The notes beneath the pieces are model-generated. The model saw only the letters and a list, made by a program, of their open reading frames with translations, did not search any database and was not told the origin of the DNA. 64,000 bases of DNA from NCBI RefSeq assembly GCF_900182655.1, contig NZ_FXTC01000004.1, positions 310,001 to 374,000 on the forward strand, written 5' to 3'. Positions 60,196-64,000 of the stretch are shown here, in pieces. The stretch is from Chryseobacterium rhizoplanae. Lineage in GTDB: Bacteria > Bacteroidota > Bacteroidia > Flavobacteriales > Weeksellaceae. Each line of letters begins with the position of its first letter. The first letter of the stretch is position 1. A program made the translations under genes and the position numbers.

Positions 60196-60217
60196 GCACT
60201 TAATTTATTTTAAGTGC
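60196..60217 (+). terminator. Orphan terminator-like hairpin in a long intergenic gap
   Basis: GCACTTAA (60196-60203) and TTAAGTGC (60210-60217) form an 8-bp stem followed by CTTATTTTTAG. No gene on the plus strand upstream requires it. The remaining 60054-60640 sequence holds no supported gene. Confidence 0.45.
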
Positions 60218-60640
60218 CTTATTTTTAGTTCCATTCAATATTTTAAAGGTTTTGAAAAGTATGCCACTGTGCAAAGATATTTTCCGAACTGGCACAAAAA
60301 AATATTTCTCTATGTCATGAAATGTGACAGATGACAAAAATTCTGAATGAAAAACAAGGCTGAAAATAAATTTTCTTAACATGAAAATCCTTTTCGCGTG
60401 AAAATTCACATTCAAAAAAAGCGGTTTAAAACAATATTATGCCAAGCATTATTTATTATTTGTTTTATCAACTCCAATATAGAAGTCGAGAAACGATTAA
60501 CTTTTTCACATAATTTTACAGAGAAAATAATAAAAGTGTTAATAAATTCTCAATAATGTATTAATTTAATGTAAACAAAATATCACTAATAAATAAACAT
60601 CAACCTCGTAAAACACTGATATACATCATAAGTATTTATT

Positions 60641-60657
60641 TTGGCACGTGATTTGAA
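60641..60657 (+). promoter_or_regulatory. Sigma-54-like promoter
   Basis: TTGGCACGTGATTTGAA contains the -24 box TTGGCACG and a -12 box TTGA, with the GG and GA exactly 10 bases apart as in sigma-54 promoters. The -12 box has A where C is usual. Transcription would start near 60667, 53 nt before the 26-residue ORF. No enhancer-binding protein gene is in the window. Confidence 0.5.
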
Positions 60658-60719
60658 AGTAGTAATATTACAATTGAAAGATTGATAAAAAAAAGTCAAA
60701 TAATTAAAAATAATACAAA

Positions 60720-60800
60720 ATGGTAACTTATATCGGTATCGTAACAGGTTTAGTCGTAATCACTTCATATTTGATGACAGTAAGAAGAGAAAGAAACTAA
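60720..60800 (+). CDS. 26-residue single-helix membrane peptide
   Basis: The ORF encodes MVTYIGIVTGLVVITSYLMT followed by VRRERN. Residues 4-19 form one hydrophobic helix, with a positively charged C-terminal end (RRER), giving an N-out/C-in or N-terminal-anchored orientation. It is too short for ordinary ORF tracks. It lies 53 nt after a sigma-54-like transcript start, in its own unit closed by a terminator at 60958-60993. An ATG, a clean stop and codon use like its neighbours support translation. It resembles KdpF-like regulatory peptides only in size. The function is unknown. Confidence 0.55.
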   Translation: MVTYIGIVTGLVVITSYLMTVRRERN

Positions 60801-60845
60801 TTTTAAATAAAGCAAGCCTATAGAAATATCTATACTAATTATATT

Positions 60846-60915
60846 GTTTTATGTTTTTAGTCTGAGAGATCGGATTGCTCTTTTACTCATCGGGTAAAAG
60901 GGCCCAAAACATAAA
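60846..60915 (+). ncRNA. Structured RNA segment downstream of the micropeptide
   Basis: An outer stem TTTATGTTTT (60848-60857) with AAAACATAAA (60906-60915) encloses an inner hairpin GCTCTTTTAC (60877-60886) with GTAAAAGGGC (60894-60903), loop TCATCGG. The nested arrangement lies between the peptide's stop and the terminator, so it is a structured 3' UTR or a separate small RNA. The whole unit 60667-60993 is about 325 nt. Confidence 0.45.
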
Positions 60916-60957
60916 CCACAAAATCTTAGTTTCATAACAAATTTTAATATCCAAATG

Positions 60958-60993
60958 AATAAAGCCAGTCGCAAGTCTGGCTTTATTTTTTTT
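60958..60993 (+). terminator. Rho-independent terminator
   Basis: AATAAAGCCAG (60958-60968) and CTGGCTTTATT (60977-60987) form an 11-bp stem over an 8-nt loop, with a T8 run at its end. From here to 61139 there is no gene. Confidence 0.88.
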
Positions 60994-61139
60994 ATATCGG
61001 GAAGAACTCTTTATTTACACACAGATATTTTATTGATAATTAATAACCCATAATTTATAATTCACAATTGCTGGCCTTCTTTCTGCTGGCCTATCTATTT
61101 ATTATGATTCAGGATTTCTTATAGCATTTAATAAAGCTT

Positions 61140-61147
61140 TATCTTTG
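61140..61147 (+). promoter_or_regulatory. TAnnTTTG promoter of the AAA ATPase gene
   Basis: TATCTTTG lies 27 bp before the ATG at 61175. Confidence 0.6.
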
Positions 61148-61174
61148 TTTATTCAATAATCATTTATCGTCACT

Positions 61175-61894
61175 ATGAGTCTGTACAATCTTATTATCCA
61201 GGATAAAGAACAAGTAAACCTTAATGAAGTATTTCTCGATAAAAATAACAAGGAGCATCTGGTTCAGCTTATCAAGGAACACAACTACATCAAAGAGCTG
61301 CAGGAATACGGTCTTCCTGTTAATAATAAGATTTTGCTTCAGGGAAGTTCAGGATGTGGAAAAACAATGACTGCAAAGGCTGTTGCCAATGCTTTGGGAA
61401 AAAACATTATGATCCTTAACCTGAGTAATATCGTTTCATCCCGTATCGGCGAAACCTCTCAAAATATTAAAATGATCTTTGATAAGGCAGCAAGAGAAAG
61501 ATCAGTACTTTTTCTTGACGAGCTGGATCAGATCGGGAAAGCCAGAGGTAGTGATGACAAAGATGTAGGGGAAATGAGAAGACTGGTGAATACATTGATT
61601 CAGTTAATTGATTATTATCCTGAACATTCACTTTTGCTTTGCGCAACCAATCATCCCGAGATCATTGATACGGCTCTGCTAAGACGATTCCAGTTAAAGA
61701 TCAATTATGAAATGCCTTCCGCAGAAATCCTGGATACCTTCTACGACCAATTACTGGATCAATTCCCTGAAGATATGAGAACAATTGATAGAAAGTGCTC
61801 GGTTTCTTTTGCTGAAGCTAAGGATTATGCTTTAACATCGGTGAAAGCAGCATTGATTAAAAAACTGGAAGCCAAAGAAACCATTCCATCATGA
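61175..61894 (+). CDS. Single-domain AAA+ ATPase
   Basis: The 239 residues form one AAA domain: Walker A GSSGCGKT (near residue 58), Walker B VLFLDELDQIGKA and the Arg-finger segment ALLRRF. Sensor 1 lies in LLLCATNHPEI. A short N-terminal segment (MSLYNLIIQDKEQVNLNEVF) and small C-terminal lid make it compact. It most resembles AAA proteins of the FtsH/proteasomal-like ATPase core with no protease or other domain. It overlaps the PLP-protein gene by 4 bp, so its role is probably tied to that gene. The substrate is unknown. Confidence 0.85.
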   Translation: MSLYNLIIQDKEQVNLNEVFLDKNNKEHLVQLIKEHNYIKELQEYGLPVNNKILLQGSSGCGKTMTAKAVANALGKNIMILNLSNIVSSRIGETSQNIKMIFDKAARERSVLFLDELDQIGKARGSDDKDVGEMRRLVNTLIQLIDYYPEHSLLLCATNHPEIIDTALLRRFQLKINYEMPSAEILDTFYDQLLDQFPEDMRTIDRKCSVSFAEAKDYALTSVKAALIKKLEAKETIPS

Positions 61895-62637
61895 AAGAAG
61901 ATATTCTCCACAATCTCACCATCATCAATAACCGGATAAAAAATGCCTGTGAACAATCCGGAAGAAATACTGATGAAGTGAAATTATTACTGGCCACTAA
62001 AACAGTTTCTGCAGAACGAATTAAAGTTGCTCTGGAACATGGGCAAACCTTAATTGCAGAAAACAAAGTGCAGGAATTGAAGGAGAAGTACGATGATTTA
62101 AAAGATATACCTCATGACAATCATTTTATAGGACATCTTCAGACCAATAAAATCAAAGATATTCTCAGATATGATGTTACCTGCGTTCAATCTCTGGATC
62201 GTCTGGAGCTGGCCGAAAAACTCCACCAAAGGCTTTTGGCCGAAAATAAAACAATGAATGTTTTAATTCAGGTGAATACTTCAAATGAGGAGAGTAAATT
62301 CGGAATTGATCCCAGTGAAGCGGTTGAACTTACCCGAAAAGTTTCCGGCTTCTCTACATTGAAAATAAAAGGATTGATGACAATTGGTCTGTTCAGCGCA
62401 GAAACAGAGAAAGTAAGAGCTTGTTTCAAAATGCTGAAAAATCTTCAGCAGGAAATTATCCATGAACATATTCCGAATGTGGAAATGAAAGAGCTTTCCA
62501 TGGGAATGAGCGGAGACCTGGAAACAGCCATTGAAGAAGGGGCCACTATTGTACGCGTAGGAACTGCAGTTTTTGGAGCCAGAATCTATCCGGACAGCTA
62601 TTATTGGAACGAATGTAAAACGAATAAAAAAGCGTAA
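61891..62637 (+). CDS. YggS/PLPBP family pyridoxal-phosphate homeostasis protein
   Basis: The 248 residues show the PLPBP pattern: the PLP-binding Lys lies in VKLLLATKTVSAERIKVALE, followed by GQTLIAENKVQELKEKY. The barrel blocks are NHFIGHLQTNKIKDIL, KIKGLMTIGLFSAE and ELSMGMSGDLETAIEEGATI followed by VRVGTAVFGAR. It binds PLP without catalysing a reaction and buffers vitamin B6 and amino-acid pools. Its start codon overlaps the AAA ATPase stop by 4 bp. The small membrane gene at 62644 follows after 6 bp. Confidence 0.93.
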   Translation: MKEDILHNLTIINNRIKNACEQSGRNTDEVKLLLATKTVSAERIKVALEHGQTLIAENKVQELKEKYDDLKDIPHDNHFIGHLQTNKIKDILRYDVTCVQSLDRLELAEKLHQRLLAENKTMNVLIQVNTSNEESKFGIDPSEAVELTRKVSGFSTLKIKGLMTIGLFSAETEKVRACFKMLKNLQQEIIHEHIPNVEMKELSMGMSGDLETAIEEGATIVRVGTAVFGARIYPDSYYWNECKTNKKA

Positions 62638-62643
62638 AATTAT

Positions 62644-63054
62644 ATGTTCCCATTTTATTATATCTTTGAAAGAGAGATAAAGAATAGCAATACATTAAAA
62701 AATGTCACTGATGAAATACGCCATTCATTTATGGAAAGAGAAATGGACGATTCAAGCTTTGATGACAATACGATTGTAGGCAAAGAAAAACTCTTTAAAC
62801 TGGATTTTTCGAGCAGATCTCCATTGGTATTTTCTCCTCGTAAAGAGTTCTTCAATTATAATGAAAATACAAAAATTCTCCCTTATAAAATTGAAGCATT
62901 TTATTCTATTCTATTTTTTCTGATCTTACATTTCCTGATCCATCATATAGTTATTGAAATCATTGTTTCAACTCTATTTTTCATTCTTAGCACAATTCTG
63001 AACTATTCTTACCACCTTAAAGTAATTGATAAAATATCCAAAAATCTAAACTAA
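62644..63054 (+). CDS. Membrane protein, unknown
   Basis: The 136 residues have a soluble N-terminal ~80 residues (KNVTDEIRHSFMEREMDDSS ... DFSSRSPLVFSPRKEFFN). A hydrophobic C-terminal half follows, with two helices (FYSILFFLILHFLIHHIVI and IIVSTLFFILSTILNYSY). No family is recognised. It starts 6 bp after the YggS-like gene and is probably last in that operon. The low complexity and AT-rich DNA lower confidence. Confidence 0.55.
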   Translation: MFPFYYIFEREIKNSNTLKNVTDEIRHSFMEREMDDSSFDDNTIVGKEKLFKLDFSSRSPLVFSPRKEFFNYNENTKILPYKIEAFYSILFFLILHFLIHHIVIEIIVSTLFFILSTILNYSYHLKVIDKISKNLN

Positions 63055-63171
63055 AATTAAACACTAAACAGCCAATCAATATGTTCAAAACCCTTTAAAT
63101 AAAGGCTTTTTAAGTCTACAAATTCGGTATACTTTTTGATGTAAAACTTTAAGAACCAAACCAATACATGT

Positions 63172-63345
63172 ATGACAAAAAAATTACTCTCGGGCTGTCT
63201 ATTTATAGCAGTATTATTCTTTTTTTCATGTGAAAAAGAAAACACACAGATGAAAAGTGGAATCTCCATTGAAACTATTTCAATTATAACCTGCATTACT
63301 ATGGGTGCAGCCATTTTACTCGCCTATAGCTTTAAAAGAAGGTAA
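63172..63345 (+). CDS. 57-residue lipoprotein with C-terminal helix
   Basis: The ORF starts MTKKLLSGCLFIAVLFFFSC, with a lipobox-like FFSC at residue 20 and a second Cys at 9. A short polar linker (EKENTQMKSGISIE) leads to a hydrophobic segment (TISIITCITMGAAILLAYSF) and a basic end KRR. A lipid anchor plus a transmembrane helix is unusual. A terminator follows at 63371. No family is recognised. Confidence 0.55.
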   Translation: MTKKLLSGCLFIAVLFFFSCEKENTQMKSGISIETISIITCITMGAAILLAYSFKRR

Positions 63346-63370
63346 AGGAATATGACAGAAAACAATAGAA

Positions 63371-63398
63371 CACCTCTCAGTTTTGGGAGGTGCTTTTG
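63371..63398 (+). terminator. Rho-independent terminator
   Basis: CACCTC (63371-63376) and GAGGTG (63387-63392), extended by flanking CA/TG pairs, are followed by CTTTTG. Confidence 0.65.
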
Positions 63399-63499
63399 TT
63401 TTAAAAAAGGGTCTTTCTTTTATTTAAAATAAATTCTTAAGCCATTGCTATTTCATTAAAATCCAATATATTTCATTATTCTTTTATCACTAATAACCC

Positions 63500-64000
63500 A
63501 TGAAAAAAACATTCCTGTCAGTACTTTTACTTTTGCTTATCTTTAACTGCACCCGCAGGCAAGAGGCTAAAAAACAAGCGATTATTCAAATTCAGCATAC
63601 AGAAAAAGATAAAGAAGATGTAAAGCCTACAGCTCCTACTCCGTTTGAATATCTTGCCGATTACCCTACAATCAAAGATTCTTCGAAGTTTATCCAAAAT
63701 CTCCGTCAGGCTTTTGATCTTCGTATTCATGAAAGCCTATCTCAGCAGGAAAGTGAGAAAATAACAGTATTCAGGAAGGTAAAAATCAATGGTTCAGATG
63801 AGGACTATTATTTTATTGAATACGACTGGAAAACCGGATCTACCTCACAATACCCCTGGAAATATCAGCTGCTGTTAACGAAGAATGGTAAGCTTGCCAA
63901 AACATTAGCTGCTGAGCGTTATGAATTTGTTTCCATTTTCCAAAAAGAAAATCCTTTTTTGCTGGCAACCATTGTAACAGGCCATGGAAATGGCGGGCAT
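63500..64000 (+). CDS. Lipoprotein, 3' truncated by the window edge
   Basis: The frame is open from ATG 63500 to the end of the window (167 codons) with no stop. The N-terminus MKKTFLSVLLLLLIFNCTRR is a lipoprotein signal with Cys17. The mature region begins with a Lys/Gln/Glu-rich linker. A domain follows with FEYLADYPTIKDSSKFIQNL and a YYFIEYDWKTGSTSQYPWKY strand region. No family is recognised; it may be an envelope lipoprotein of the type that has a paralogue nearby in these genomes. Confidence 0.75.
   Translation, partial: MKKTFLSVLLLLLIFNCTRRQEAKKQAIIQIQHTEKDKEDVKPTAPTPFEYLADYPTIKDSSKFIQNLRQAFDLRIHESLSQQESEKITVFRKVKINGSDEDYYFIEYDWKTGSTSQYPWKYQLLLTKNGKLAKTLAAERYEFVSIFQKENPFLLATIVTGHGNGGH

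Noticed and set aside
60200..60415. 71-residue minus-strand ORF upstream of the sigma-54-like unit
   Set aside because: Basic and Phe/Lys-rich frame typical of AT-rich intergenic DNA. It overlaps an orphan terminator hairpin and has no promoter or recognisable motif.
1..64000. CRISPR arrays, intact insertion sequences, rRNA genes, replication origin
   Set aside because: No regularly spaced repeats, no transposase ORF other than the decayed HTH remnant, and no rRNA-like sequence were seen.

Overview
The window looks like a chromosomal segment of a Chryseobacterium-like member of the Flavobacteriia (Bacteroidota). The DNA is AT-rich and Shine-Dalgarno-type sites are scarce. The TAnnTTTG -7 promoter element typical of this phylum recurs upstream of many genes. 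Many products are secreted or outer-membrane proteins, and the families seen (LytTR two-component pair, DUF4280 PAAR-like spike, DUF4377, fasciclin, DUF3857-transglutaminase) fit that assignment. This is judged from sequence features only; no database was searched.

Region by region. 1-1.5 kb: the 3' part of a secreted protein, then a decayed helix-turn-helix gene. 1.5-5.1 kb: a TetR regulator with dyad operators on both sides, an SDR oxidoreductase, a secreted epoxide-hydrolase-like enzyme and an Ohr/OsmC peroxidase. 5.3 kb: a possible small RNA. 5.5-9.5 kb: two ferritin-like proteins and a fasciclin protein on the minus strand, divergent from an ECF sigma factor and an RskA-type anti-sigma factor. 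This resembles the mycobacterial SigK/RskA/MPT70-MPT83 locus. 9.5-13 kb: a BamA/TamA-like outer-membrane protein and several small unknowns. 13.2-16.4 kb: three adjacent class I terpene synthases on one strand. 16.7-18.5 kb: a large secreted unknown.

19.0-25.8 kb holds an AraC regulator followed by five genes that read as a chaperone-usher-like surface fibre system: two small pilin-like subunits, a PapD-like chaperone, a two-domain tip-adhesin-like protein whose C-terminal domain resembles the pilin, and a 932-residue outer-membrane barrel. 26.1-30.2 kb holds a type VI secretion cargo module: VgrG with a C-terminal extension, a putative caspase-fold effector, a secreted ankyrin protein that may give immunity, and a DUF4280 PAAR-like protein. 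It ends at tRNA-Arg(UCG). These two clusters are the best candidates for poorly described systems.

30.4-35.7 kb: a TPR protein, a lipoprotein and an outer-membrane barrel, probably one operon. 36.0-42.4 kb: tandemly duplicated CocE/NonD hydrolases and an amino-acid permease. 42.5-48.1 kb: an Mpo1-like protein, membrane and lipocalin-like proteins, a transglutaminase-like protein, a doubled DUF4377 lipoprotein and an SPFH protein. 48.3-52.1 kb: a Crp/Fnr regulator and a five-gene operon (YceI, tautomerase, SDR lacking the catalytic Tyr, SnoaL/NTF2-like, nitronate monooxygenase) with a CRP-like dyad in its promoter. 52-55 kb: dGTPase, methyltransferase, Fpg/Nei-like glycosylase. 55.4-58.8 kb: a LytTR regulator and LytS-like kinase divergent from two genes, with paired 21-bp-period repeats between them. 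59-60 kb: a GT32-like glycosyltransferase and an SMR transporter. 60.6-61.0 kb: a self-contained unit with a sigma-54-like promoter, a 26-residue membrane peptide, a structured RNA segment and a terminator. 61.2-64 kb: an AAA ATPase overlapping a YggS-type PLP protein, then small membrane proteins and lipoproteins up to the window edge.
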